From Gammaproteobacteria bacterium (GTDB taxonomy: Bacteria; Pseudomonadota; Gammaproteobacteria; SZUA-152), in contig JAVVEP010000030.1 in assembly GCA_032250735.1 (NCBI GenBank), positions 1 through 34,786 on the forward strand: a DNA stretch of 34,786 bases. The letters are read 5' to 3'. Positions 27,369-34,783 of this stretch are shown piece after piece. The stretch's first letter is position 1. Each line of letters opens with the position of its first letter. Under the pieces are notes generated by a model that did no database searches, was not told the DNA's origin, and saw only the letters and a program-made list of their open reading frames with translations. The translations under genes and the position numbers were made by a program.

Positions 27369-28220
27369 ATGAAAAACGCCTCCACCACCAACACGATCAC
27401 CAACACGCCCGCGCCCGCCCGGACGCTACCGCCCAAATCCCTGTTGCGCCCCATCGGCCGGGCAATCAGGGACTTTGACATGATCCACGAGGGCGATCGG
27501 ATCCTGGTCGGGCTCTCCGGCGGTAAGGACTCACTCTCGCTCCTGCACGTGCTTCTGCATCTCCAGCGGCACGCGCCGGTGCGCTTCGAGGTGGGAGCGC
27601 TGACGGTCGACCCACAGGTGGAGGGCTTCGAGCCCGCGCGGCTGAAACCCTATCTGGCGGAGCTGGGCGTGCGCTATTTCTTCGAGGCCCAGCCCATCAT
27701 GGAGATGGCCAGCGAGCACATGGGCAATGATTCGTATTGCGCGTTTTGCTCGCGCATCAAGCGCGGTATCATGTATCGCATCCTGCGCGACGAGGGCTAC
27801 AACGTACTCGCCCTGGGCCAGCACCTGGATGATCTGGCCGAGAGCTTTCTGATGTCGGCGTTTCACGGCGGCCAGCTGCGCACCATGAAGGCCAACTACC
27901 AGAATGATGCCGGCGACGTGCGCGTCATCCGCCCGATGGTCTATGTGCGGGAGCGCCAGACCGCCGCCTTTGCCGAGGCCGCCGCGCTGCCGGTGATCGC
28001 CGACAGCTGTCCCGCCTGTTTTGAGATGCCCACCCAGCGTGAACATATGAAGAGGCTGCTGGCCGCCGAAGAGGCCAGCAACAAGCAGTTGTTCAGCAGC
28101 CTGCTGAACACACTCAAACCCCTGATGAGCGCAGACTATTACCACGCCGGGCCACTTGTCCCCGCCGCCGAGGATGCCGGCGCGCGCCAGAACCCACAGA
28201 CCGACGTGACGGTGCCCTGA
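27369..28220 (+). CDS. ttcA: tRNA 2-thiocytidine biosynthesis protein TtcA
   Basis: A 283-residue PP-loop ATPase of the TtcA family, which thiolates C32 of some tRNAs using ATP and a [4Fe-4S] cluster. The PP-loop is SGGKDS (residues 50-55), after the family helix LLRPIGRAIRDFDMI. Cluster cysteines are Cys124 and Cys127 (CAFCSRIKRG) and Cys214, with Cys217 (CPAC). ALGQHLDDLAESFLMSAFHGG corresponds to [21 protein letters not shown] in E. coli. The ATG at 27369 fits the family; upstream in-frame TTG lacks support. The N-terminus has a Thr/Asn/Pro-rich lead of about 20 residues. The acyltransferase gene starts 4 bp after its stop. Confidence 0.88.
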   Translation: MKNASTTNTITNTPAPARTLPPKSLLRPIGRAIRDFDMIHEGDRILVGLSGGKDSLSLLHVLLHLQRHAPVRFEVGALTVDPQVEGFEPARLKPYLAELGVRYFFEAQPIMEMASEHMGNDSYCAFCSRIKRGIMYRILRDEGYNVLALGQHLDDLAESFLMSAFHGGQLRTMKANYQNDAGDVRVIRPMVYVRERQTAAFAEAAALPVIADSCPACFEMPTQREHMKRLLAAEEASNKQLFSSLLNTLKPLMSADYYHAGPLVPAAEDAGARQNPQTDVTVP

Positions 28221-28224
28221 GACA

Positions 28225-29103
28225 ATGCGCGCCGCCTTGGTTCGACTGACATTGAGGGTGTTGTCCCGGCTGCCTCTGCCGGTGCTGCATCGAATGGGCG
28301 ATGTGCTGGGCCGCAGCCTGATGTGGTTTGCCAACGACCTGCGCGACACCGCCCGCACCAATATTCAGCGCTGTTTTCCGCGCTGGGACGAGGCCCGGCA
28401 ACAGCAACTGGTGCTGCAAAGCCTGCAACAGACCGCCAGGGCCACGCTGGAGACCGGCGTGTTATGGCTGCGCCCAACCGACCAGGTATTAGCACTAGTG
28501 AAAAAGGTCAGCGGCGAAGAGCTGCTGGCACAGGCCATGGCTCGCGGTAAGGGTGTCATCCTCGCGGCCCCGCATATTGGCGCCTGGGAGATCGTCGGGG
28601 TGTACGGCTCCACCCACTGGCCCATGACCAGCCTCTACCGGCCGCCGCGTCAGGCCTATCTGAATGACCTGATTCGCACCGGGCGGGAGCGCGCCGGCGC
28701 AACACTGGTGCCAACCGATGCCAGCGGCATCCGCGCCCTCTACAAGGCGTTAGGCCGTGGCGAGCTGATCGGGATATTGCCCGACCAGGACCCCGACCGC
28801 GACGCCGGCGTGTTCGCCCCCTTGTTTGGTATACAGGCCAACACCATGACCCTGCTCTCACGCCTCGCCAGCAAGACCGGCGCAACGGTACTCATGGCCT
28901 ATGCCGAACGCCTGCCGAAGGGGCAGGGCTATCACCTGCATTTTGAGGCGACCGACACGGCACTCACCGAAGGCGACGCGACACAAAAGGCAACCGCCCT
29001 CAACCAGGCCGTGGAACGCTGCGCCCTACAGCACCCCGAGCAATACCAGTGGGCGTACAAACGCTTCAAAACCCGCCCTGAAGGCGAAGGCCGGTTTTAT
29101 TGA
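28225..29103 (+). CDS. Lipid A biosynthesis-type acyltransferase (LpxL/HtrB family)
   Basis: A 292-residue inner-membrane acyltransferase of the LpxL/LpxM family, which adds a secondary acyl chain to the lipid A precursor. The catalytic HxxxxE is His117-IGAW-Glu122, preceded by GKGVILAAPH; the family triplet YRPPRQAYLNDLIRTGRERAGATLVP, LGRGELIGILPDQDPDRDAGVFAPLFG and the C-terminal QYQWAYKRFKTRPEG are all plain. An N-terminal amphipathic/hydrophobic stretch anchors it. It starts 4 bp after ttcA, so the two are co-transcribed. Whether it acts like LpxL or LpxM, and on which chain, cannot be decided from sequence. Confidence 0.9.
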   Translation: MRAALVRLTLRVLSRLPLPVLHRMGDVLGRSLMWFANDLRDTARTNIQRCFPRWDEARQQQLVLQSLQQTARATLETGVLWLRPTDQVLALVKKVSGEELLAQAMARGKGVILAAPHIGAWEIVGVYGSTHWPMTSLYRPPRQAYLNDLIRTGRERAGATLVPTDASGIRALYKALGRGELIGILPDQDPDRDAGVFAPLFGIQANTMTLLSRLASKTGATVLMAYAERLPKGQGYHLHFEATDTALTEGDATQKATALNQAVERCALQHPEQYQWAYKRFKTRPEGEGRFY

Positions 29104-29287
29104 GTGGCGGGCCGCCCTGGTACCGTTAAGGGCAACGCAAGGGACAGTCTGCCAAAGTAAACCCCATCGGAAATGGTGGAATCACGGTAAAGTTTTTATA
29201 AACAATGGGTTATATTGATGCCGGCCGTGTCAGGCAGGTATTCCCTTGCAAATCTCCCAATTTCGCTTGTTTCGCTTGTTTCGTTTA

Positions 29288-29324
29288 TTGCGTTTAATTC
29301 ATTTGCCGTCTAGGATAAGTCTAG
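29288..29324 (+). promoter_or_regulatory. Candidate promoter with direct repeats for the HTH-PIN pair
   Basis: TTGCGT (29288-29293), a 17-bp spacer and TAGGAT (29311-29316) form a weak sigma-70 promoter. GTCTAG occurs at 29308-29313 and 29319-29324, an 11-bp period (one helix turn) overlapping the -10. This fits autoregulation by the HTH protein. Just upstream TTTCGCTTG is repeated in tandem. Confidence 0.4.
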
Positions 29325-29364
29325 CGTGACAACGTAGGCACGGAAAAAATCGAGGACTCTGATA

Positions 29365-29826
29365 ATGGTGCAGGCATACAAAATTAGTGATCAGACAATC
29401 CCGCCCCCCAGCGAGGAGGAAAGGAAGATTGCAGCAGAGAGCAGTCGATTATTAGCGGCAATCATTGGCAGCGGAAAAGCCGCACGGATCCGCATTGTTG
29501 ATGGTGAAGAAGAGATTACAGTGCCTGTATCCGCCATGCGTATGCTGGTAGATATCCTGACGCATATGGCGGAGGGTGAGGCGATGACGCTGATTCCTCA
29601 GGATGCAGAATTCACAACCCAGCAGGCAGCAGACTTCTTAAACGTGTCGCGTCCATATTTCGTAAAGCTTTTAGAGGCGGGGAATCTGGCATTTCACAAA
29701 GTTGGCAGCCACCGTCGAGTCTATTTTCGGGATTTAGTGTCATACAAGGAAGAAAATATGAAGGAAAGACGCAATGCACTGGATGAGCTGTCTGCGCAGG
29801 CGCAGGAATTGAAAATGGGTTATTAA
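29365..29826 (+). CDS. Excisionase-type helix-turn-helix protein, predicted antitoxin
   Basis: A 153-residue DNA-binding protein. Residues ~82-130 form an excisionase/MerR-like [51 protein letters not shown], where the turn, the wing (VGSHRRV) and the helix are plain. The N-terminal half contains a basic strand [25 protein letters not shown], a dimer-like domain seen in several PIN-linked antitoxins. The PIN gene follows 4 bp later. The ATG at 29365 is supported by GAGGA. Base composition is visibly AT-richer than the ttcA-lpxL side, which suggests transfer into the chromosome. Antitoxin function is inferred from pairing. Confidence 0.8.
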   Translation: MVQAYKISDQTIPPPSEEERKIAAESSRLLAAIIGSGKAARIRIVDGEEEITVPVSAMRMLVDILTHMAEGEAMTLIPQDAEFTTQQAADFLNVSRPYFVKLLEAGNLAFHKVGSHRRVYFRDLVSYKEENMKERRNALDELSAQAQELKMGY

Positions 29827-29830
29827 ACGC

Positions 29831-30400
29831 GTGGCGAATTTCACTGCAGTCTTTGACGCCTGTGTACGCTACCCTGCACCGTTGCGTGACCTTCTAATGA
29901 GTGTTGCTATGACAGAGCAGTTTCGAGCCAGGTGGACAGCAGAAATTCATGAGGAATGGACACGGAATCTGTTAGCTAATCGCACTGATCTGGATGCGGC
30001 TCAATTGCAGCGTACGGTTAAATTAATGAATATGGCAGTGCCTGATTGTCTGGTTGAGAATTATGAAGGATTGATCGAATCATTGGATCTGCCTGATCGC
30101 GCGGATAGACATGTACTTGCAGCGGCGATTAAAAGCCAGGCAGATGTCATTGTGACCAGTAATTTGAAAGACTTTCCCGAAGCAACACTAAAACAGTATG
30201 CAATTGAGGCGCAGTCGCCCGACACCTTTCTTAACCACCTTTTCGATCTAAATCCTACCGCATTTTGTAGCGTCGTTAAGCAGCAAAGAGAAAGGCCGCA
30301 CAATCCAGAATATTCGGCCGGGCAACTGCTGGAGATATTTTATAATCTGGGCTTACCACTGACGGTTAATAAATTAAGAGATGTGGCCGATTTGCTTTGA
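29831..30400 (+). CDS. PIN-domain protein (VapC-like), predicted toxin
   Basis: A 189-residue protein of the PIN_3 type, metal-dependent ribonuclease fold. FTAVFDACVRYPAPLRDLLM gives the first acidic residue Asp9 and the typical YPAPLRD start; HEEWTRNL supplies Glu41/Glu42; DLPDRADRHVLAAAIKSQADVIVTSNLKDFP supplies Asp92, Asn111 and Asp114. The C-terminal ~70 residues (SPDTFLNHLF...) form a helical extension common in this long subtype. The start is GTG at 29831, the only codon that keeps the conserved N-terminus. It sits 4 bp after the HTH gene. In such pairs the PIN protein cleaves RNA when the antitoxin is lost; not shown here. Confidence 0.82.
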   Translation: MANFTAVFDACVRYPAPLRDLLMSVAMTEQFRARWTAEIHEEWTRNLLANRTDLDAAQLQRTVKLMNMAVPDCLVENYEGLIESLDLPDRADRHVLAAAIKSQADVIVTSNLKDFPEATLKQYAIEAQSPDTFLNHLFDLNPTAFCSVVKQQRERPHNPEYSAGQLLEIFYNLGLPLTVNKLRDVADLL

Positions 30401-30804
30401 TGATTTTCTGGATTAAAAACACAGGTCCATTAGTCCCGCATCTACTGTTATGTGTATGAATACACACAGGGAATATGGGTCGGACAATAGTGTGTGTCGA
30501 TAACGGCTTTTTATGGACGCCGAGCATATACCTGGACGGTGGCATTGAATCTACGAGAGCAATCATGATGCTTGAGCCCTTTGTTTCTGGTTGAACTTCA
30601 CGGGTATCAGAAGAAAGAATAGTGGGATGAATAGTGGGATAAATAGTGTGATGTAAGTGAAACCCGCTAACACAGCCGGCATGTCATGGCCGGCCCCTCT
30701 AATTTCTGCCCGTAACCCGCCTCAACTATCTGATTGCGCTACCGATAGTTAGACGAATACCATACAAGAATAGTTTAACAGGCTAACCAGAACAGGGAGC
30801 GCGT
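30401..30804. other. Non-coding stretch between the PIN gene and the DUF898 gene
   Basis: About 400 bp without a gene I can support. It holds a tandem 12-bp repeat (30618-30653), a hairpin near 30675 with GCCGGC arms, and a short frame at 30475-30594 (39 codons, VCVDNGFLWTPSIYLDGG...) with no ribosome site. The latter could be a remnant. No promoter is convincing, though CTATCTG/CGATAGTT-rich sequence lies just before the DUF898 gene. Confidence 0.5.
30618..30653. repeat. Three tandem 12-bp repeats
   Basis: AATAGTGGGATG, AATAGTGGGATA and AATAGTGTGATG follow each other without gap. The differences are one base each. The array lies in the non-coding stretch between the toxin-antitoxin-like pair and the DUF898 operon. 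Possible protein-binding array or slippage product. Confidence 0.75.
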
Positions 30805-32163
30805 ATGTCTGCAAGGTTGTATTCCATAGTTTACGTAGGAGACATTCTGGACGGGTTTGACCGTGAACAGGTGAAGCACACGCTCGCGACGATGTTCCGC
30901 CAGACACCCGAAAAAATGGCGCGTGTGTTGGCGCGGGCCGACGTCAGCCTGAAGGCCGGGCTGGACGAGGTGAGTGCGCTGAAATATCACCAGGCCCTGA
31001 CCAGGGCCGGGTTGAACGTGGCGATCCGGCCGCCGCTTGATGGAGCCGCTGCAAAGGCGGACCCTGCCGGCCCGGGGCTTACCCTGGAATCAGCGCCGCA
31101 AGAGGCTGTCGCTGCGCCAGTCGCCCCCATCGACGCGTCGCTTCCGCCGGACCGGGCGACAACAGGCGCGGCGTCCAGTGAAGACGAAATCCGCATAGTG
31201 CCCTTCGAGTTCAGCGGGCAGGGCAGCGAGTATTTTCGCATCTGGATCGTGAATCTGTTCCTCACCATACTCACCCTTGGCATCTATTCCGCCTGGGCCA
31301 AGGTACGCAACAAGCGCTATTTCTACGGCAATACCGTGGCCGATGGCAGCAGCTTCGAATACACCGGCAACCCGATCGCCATCCTCAAGGGGCGGCTGAT
31401 CGCCGGCGGGCTGTTTCTGCTTTATGCCGTGGCGGGGCGGTTCTCGCCGGCGCTGAGCGCGCTGCTGTTCCTGTTGCTGATGGCCGCCATGCCGTGGGTG
31501 ATCACCCGCTCGCTGATGTTCAATGCCCGTAACAGCGTATATCGCAACGTGCGCTTCCGCTTTCAGGGCCCGGTGAAGGACGCGTATTTCGTGTTCCTGC
31601 TGTGGCCGCTGGCGGCGATGCTCACCTTCGGCATTCTCTCGCCGCTGGCCTACTTCAAGCAGCAGCTGTTCATGGTAGAGAATCACGCCTATGGCACCAC
31701 GCGCTTCGAGTTTCATGCGGTAGCCAGGGATTACTACCGGATGTTCCTGGTGATGATTTTTGGCTTCATCGGCGGCATCGCGGTGGGAATGCTGCTGATG
31801 GGGTTGATCCCTCTGGTGGGGACGCTGATTGTGATGCTGGCCTACCTGTTTGTATTTGTGTATTTTTCTGTGCACACCTTCAATCTGCGATTCAATAATT
31901 CAAAACTCGCGCTCCACGGCTTCGAGGCCGATATGGAAATCCCCTCCTATGCCCGGCTGGTGGCGATCAACACCGTGCTCACCATGCTCACGCTCGGTCT
32001 GTATCGTCCGTGGGCGATGGTGCGCACCGCGCACTACAAGGCGGAGCATCTGCGCATGGAGGCGGTAGGCGATCTTGGCAAGTTCATCGCCGCCGAGGAG
32101 CAGCAGGTCAGCACCCTCGGTGAAGAAATGGGCGACATGTTCGATTTCGATATCGGCCTATGA
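30805..32163 (+). CDS. DUF898 (YjgN family) multi-span membrane protein with an extra N-terminal domain
   Basis: A 452-residue inner-membrane protein. Residues 1-75 (YSIVYVGDILDGFDREQVKHTLATMF ... KYHQALTRAGLNVAI) form a small soluble domain seen in front of various gammaproteobacterial membrane proteins; a Pro/Ala-rich linker (76-130) follows. From ~131 the DUF898 region has the repeated family motif: FRIWIVNLFLTILTLGIYSAWAKVRNKRYFYGNT near its start and ARLVAINTVLTMLTLGLYRPWAMVRTAHYKAEHL near its end, with several membrane spans between. Function is unknown for the family. The next gene, an M48 protease, overlaps by ATGA, so the two are translationally coupled. AGGGAGC before the ATG at 30805 fits a ribosome site. 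Confidence 0.88.
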   Translation: MSARLYSIVYVGDILDGFDREQVKHTLATMFRQTPEKMARVLARADVSLKAGLDEVSALKYHQALTRAGLNVAIRPPLDGAAAKADPAGPGLTLESAPQEAVAAPVAPIDASLPPDRATTGAASSEDEIRIVPFEFSGQGSEYFRIWIVNLFLTILTLGIYSAWAKVRNKRYFYGNTVADGSSFEYTGNPIAILKGRLIAGGLFLLYAVAGRFSPALSALLFLLLMAAMPWVITRSLMFNARNSVYRNVRFRFQGPVKDAYFVFLLWPLAAMLTFGILSPLAYFKQQLFMVENHAYGTTRFEFHAVARDYYRMFLVMIFGFIGGIAVGMLLMGLIPLVGTLIVMLAYLFVFVYFSVHTFNLRFNNSKLALHGFEADMEIPSYARLVAINTVLTMLTLGLYRPWAMVRTAHYKAEHLRMEAVGDLGKFIAAEEQQVSTLGEEMGDMFDFDIGL

Positions 32164-33233
32164 CCGTTGTTCGGGGCTACTGCTATGCCAGCGGCGCGTC
32201 GACACGCGATGCCTGCGAGCTGCAGCTCACGGATGCCGGAATCTATGAGCTGCGCGCCAGCGACGGCGAGTGCCTTGCCAGCGGGATGTTTCATAGCCTG
32301 GAAATATCGTCACGGCTGGGCGACACGCCGCGCTTCCTCACCTTTCCCGATGGCCTGCGACTGGAGACGCCGGACAACGCACTGATCGACCACCTGCTGG
32401 CGCAGCACGCGCCACGCTCGCGTGCCACCTGGCTGCATCGGCTGGAGAGCCGCAAGCGTTTCGTCCTGCTCATCCTGCTGGTAGTGATCGCCTTCGTCTG
32501 GGGCCTCGCCCGCTACGGCGCGCCCACAACGGCGCGACTGATTGCCCCCATGGTGCCGCCGGCGGTGCTCGAGGTGGCCGGCGAGCAGAGCCTCGCCGCC
32601 CTCGATCAACTGTATTTCGAGTCATCGACCCTGTCCGAGGCAGTACAGCAGCGGGTGCGGGATCACCTGCAGCCGCAGATCGCGGTACATCCACAACTGC
32701 AGTTACGCGTGTTGTTCCGTAGCAGCGATAGACTGGGTGCCAACGCCTTCGCCCTGCCCGATGGCGTCATTGTGTTCACCGACGCCATGGTGAAGCTGGC
32801 CGAAAACGATGACGAACTGCTGGCCGTATTCGCCCACGAAATCGGCCACGTCGAACAGCGCCACGCCGCACGCCGCGTGATCCAGAGCGCGATGCTGACC
32901 TTTCTCGCGATTGCGCTCACTGGCGACATGTCCGGCACCTCAGAGCTGTTCCTCGGTATTCCCGTGTTGCTGACCGAGCTGGCCTACTCACGCGAGTTTG
33001 AACGAGAGGCCGATCGCTACGCCTTTGCATTGCTGCAACGGCACGGCAAGTCACCGACGCTGTTTGCCGACATTATGGGCCGGCTGGAGCAGTCACACCG
33101 CTGCAAGGACGACGACACCGACTGTGATGCATCAGCGCAGCCCCGCAGTGACTGGGCCAACTATCTCTCCAGCCATCCCCCCACCGCCGAACGACGTGTA
33201 TCAGAAGACGCCAAACCCTTGTCGGTACAGTAG
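32160..33233 (+). CDS. M48 family membrane-anchored metalloprotease
   Basis: A 357-residue protein. Residues 1-95 form a beta-rich N-domain (YCYASGASTRDACELQLTDAGIYELRASDG...), then a single membrane span (about 100-117, FVLLILLVVIAFVWGLA) preceded by positive charges, so the N-domain is probably cytoplasmic. The M48 domain follows outside: zinc ligands His226 and His230 in HEIGHVEQRHAARR, and Glu281 in FEREADRYA, with ANAFALPDGVIVFTD ahead of them and SSHPPTAERRV at the end. All catalytic residues are present. It overlaps the DUF898 gene by 4 bp, so its likely role is with that membrane protein; a pairing of these families is seen in other gammaproteobacteria, but no substrate is known to me. 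Confidence 0.9.
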   Translation: MTVVRGYCYASGASTRDACELQLTDAGIYELRASDGECLASGMFHSLEISSRLGDTPRFLTFPDGLRLETPDNALIDHLLAQHAPRSRATWLHRLESRKRFVLLILLVVIAFVWGLARYGAPTTARLIAPMVPPAVLEVAGEQSLAALDQLYFESSTLSEAVQQRVRDHLQPQIAVHPQLQLRVLFRSSDRLGANAFALPDGVIVFTDAMVKLAENDDELLAVFAHEIGHVEQRHAARRVIQSAMLTFLAIALTGDMSGTSELFLGIPVLLTELAYSREFEREADRYAFALLQRHGKSPTLFADIMGRLEQSHRCKDDDTDCDASAQPRSDWANYLSSHPPTAERRVSEDAKPLSVQ

Positions 33234-33532
33234 CGTTGAGGCGAATAGCCCCGACTCGGTGCCAATAAGGACGAAAAAAACCAAATCACAGGGCAATGGT
33301 TTTTGATAGTGAGCAAACATGTCGGCCCCTGTTATCTCTGTATAGAAGCAGGATCTGTGTTGTGATCCCGGATTTTTGTAGCCGTAGGTACTGTTTATGG
33401 TAATGTGCCGTTCGTGATTGCAGTCAAAAAACGGCCAAAATGAAAACACTACAATCAGCCGCTAGCTAACGGAATAAGCATCGTCAATAAATCAACTCAA
33501 TCAGCTCAATCAATATCGCAAGGAATAACAAT
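33234..33532. other. Non-coding stretch before the TorF-like porin
   Basis: About 300 bp with no gene I support. A small stem GGATC / GATCC lies near 33350-33370. No GTTRRRY or RYYYAAC core site was found here, so I see no cassette boundary before the porin gene. Confidence 0.4.
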
Positions 33533-34213
33533 ATGAACCAAACAAAACAGTCAGCCCTCGTTGCCCTGGTGCTGCTTGCAGGTGTATCCACCAGTGCTAT
33601 CGCTGCCGAACAAGCTAGTGGGGCAACGCTCAGCGGCAATATCGCCGCCACCTCAACTTATGTATGGCGCGGCCTGCCGCAAACGATTGATGCCGCGCTG
33701 CAGGGTGGTGTGGACTACGCGACTGCCGAAGGCCTGCATGCCGGTGTGTGGACCTCCAACGTCGCCGGGGGTTCCGAGATGGACATCAGCGTTGGTTTTG
33801 CTGGCAACGCCAGGGGCTTCGGTTATGACGTCGGCCTTATTCTATACATGTTCCCCCAGTGGGAGGCGGCAGCGGGCCCCGGTGAGGAATACGACTTTAA
33901 CGAGTTTTATGCGAGCATTTCCAAGGATGTAGTGTCTGCAAGTTTTTATACCTCAAGCAAAGCGGGCGACTATCTCGAAGTAAATGCCGACTTTGAGAAA
34001 GTAATTGGCAACTGGGATCTAGGGCTGCATCTGGGTACCTATGAGGTCGATGTGGATTACTCAGGCCTGCCCGGTGAAGACTATAAAGATTACAGCGTCA
34101 GCCTGGCTACCAAAATGAATGGCCTGGATATGAGCATCGCGCTGAGCGACACTGACCTGAACGACGATAGCTATCGTACCATCATCACAGTGTCGAAGAG
34201 TTTCACGCCATAG
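33533..34213 (+). CDS. TorF family putative porin
   Basis: A 226-residue exported beta-barrel protein of the TorF type (a proteobacterial family of short outer-membrane proteins). The signal peptide ends TSAIAA before EQASG, then LSGNIAATSTYVWRGLPQTIDAALQGGVDYAT, with the Y-x-W-R-G motif that marks the family's N-terminus. Alternating strands follow, and it ends in an aromatic/hydrophobic strand YRTIITVSKSFTP, as BAM substrates do. The ATG at 33533 has AAGGAA as ribosome site. The stop is followed within 21 bp by an attC-like site (34234-34364), so it could be a cassette gene, but no upstream core site was seen; transport substrate unknown. Confidence 0.85.
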   Translation: MNQTKQSALVALVLLAGVSTSAIAAEQASGATLSGNIAATSTYVWRGLPQTIDAALQGGVDYATAEGLHAGVWTSNVAGGSEMDISVGFAGNARGFGYDVGLILYMFPQWEAAAGPGEEYDFNEFYASISKDVVSASFYTSSKAGDYLEVNADFEKVIGNWDLGLHLGTYEVDVDYSGLPGEDYKDYSVSLATKMNGLDMSIALSDTDLNDDSYRTIITVSKSFTP

Positions 34214-34233
34214 TTCGTCATGATATGTAGCAG

Positions 34234-34364
34234 GTCTAATGGCGTAGACAAAAGGGACAGGTCTTGCTTCGAGCTTTTTTAGGCGTGGGCACGGAGCAAG
34301 ACCTGACCCTGATGCCTCGAGACCTGACCCTGATGCTCTCGTGCGCTTTACGCAGGCGTTAGAC
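34234..34364 (+). other. Degenerate attC-like site, 131 bp, possibly interrupted
   Basis: The left end GTCTAAT (34234-34240) nearly matches R'' (RYYYAAC; one mismatch) and the right end GTTAGAC (34358-34364) matches R' (GTTRRRY). Just inside, GCGTA and TACGC (34349-34353) can pair, like L'' and L'. The middle holds a long palindrome and direct repeats. The length is near that of Vibrio cholerae repeats (~120-130 bp), but a shorter attC interrupted by a REP-like element is also possible. Its right core is the upstream border of the cassette that follows. Confidence 0.5.
34258..34336. repeat. REP-like palindrome plus 17-bp direct repeat inside the attC-like site
   Basis: An 11-bp perfect inverted repeat (CAGGTCTTGCT at 34258-34268, AGCAAGACCTG at 34295-34305) is followed by a direct repeat AGACCTGACCCTGATGC at 34299-34315 and 34320-34336. 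GGGACAGGTC / GACCTGACCC sequences of this kind are frequent intergenic palindromes near REP-type transposase genes in proteobacteria; none is in this window. Confidence 0.6.
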
Positions 34365-34777
34365 CAACAAAGAAATGGGGGTTAAGAATGCTCTGGTCTC
34401 ACCTCACGCGTAGCGGTTTAAAGTTGCCAGCATTGTTACTTCCGGTGATTCTTTATTTCACCGGCTGTGTTTCGACCTCAGAGATCATGCAGTCTTGGGT
34501 AGGAAAGAATGAAAGTGATCTTGTATCGCGCTGGGGTGCGCCCGATTCAAGCACTCAAACTGGCGACGGAAAGAGAGTCTTAACATGGAAAACTCTTTGG
34601 AACGACGCTAATAATATCTACACATGCAGGAAATCATTCACTATTGACTCTGACGGGAAAGTTGAGCGTTGGGCGTACAACGGCTGTCCTTCCTACCAGC
34701 TAAAGTAAAGTACAGAGGTAGTCTAACGAATAAGGTTAGATTGTGAGAGCGAAGCGAGCCACAATCTGAACCGTTTG
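34359..34777 (+). mobile_element. Integron gene cassette (one ORF plus attC)
   Basis: The cassette runs from the G/TT cut of one core site (GTTAGAC at 34358) to the G/TT cut of the next (GTTGGAC at 34777), ~419 bp. It carries a single ORF starting 24 bp after the core, on the same strand as the attC, exactly as in known cassettes. No integrase is in the window; the bases after 34777 would begin a next cassette. Confidence 0.8.
34388..34708 (+). CDS. Cassette-borne small lipoprotein, BamE/SmpA-like
   Basis: A 106-residue protein. A hydrophobic N-terminus (LKLPALLLPVILYFTGC) ends at Cys27, so a lipoprotein is likely, although Phe at -3 is less usual. The mature part, IMQSWVGKNESDLVSRWGAPDSSTQTGDGKRVLTWKT, follows the SmpA/OmlA (BamE-like) pattern G-x-x-x-x-x-L-x-x-x-W-G-x-P, then a strand and two cysteines (Cys68-type pair, YTCRKS and NGCPS) that could form a disulfide. 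BamE itself is a BAM-complex subunit; a cassette copy is more likely a related envelope protein than the housekeeping one. GGGGG eight bases before the ATG at 34388 is the probable ribosome site. Its attC starts 12 bp after the stop. Confidence 0.8.
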   Translation: MLWSHLTRSGLKLPALLLPVILYFTGCVSTSEIMQSWVGKNESDLVSRWGAPDSSTQTGDGKRVLTWKTLWNDANNIYTCRKSFTIDSDGKVERWAYNGCPSYQLK

Positions 34778-34783
34778 TTGGAC
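34721..34783 (+). other. attC recombination site (63 bp)
   Basis: R'' is GTCTAAC (34721-34727, matches RYYYAAC); R' is GTTGGAC (34777-34783, matches GTTRRRY). L'' GGTTAGATTGTG (34734-34745) pairs with L' CACAATCTGAACC (34760-34772), leaving one unpaired C in L', the extrahelical base that sets strand choice in attC. The 14-nt centre (34746-34759) is the variable terminal structure. All elements are in canonical order and spacing. Confidence 0.88.

Noticed and set aside
30475-30594. 39-codon plus-strand ORF (starts MGRTIVCVDN)
   Set aside because: No ribosome site, no known domain, and it is short enough to occur by chance; kept only as a possible remnant.
33201-33449. 82-codon minus-strand ORF in the gap before the porin
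   Set aside because: Overlaps the end of the M48 gene, has no ribosome site and no domain; composition looks non-coding.
33233-33560. TorF porin as a further integron cassette
   Set aside because: No GTTRRRY core site occurs upstream of the gene within the gap, so only its downstream side looks attC-like; held as a possibility, not claimed.
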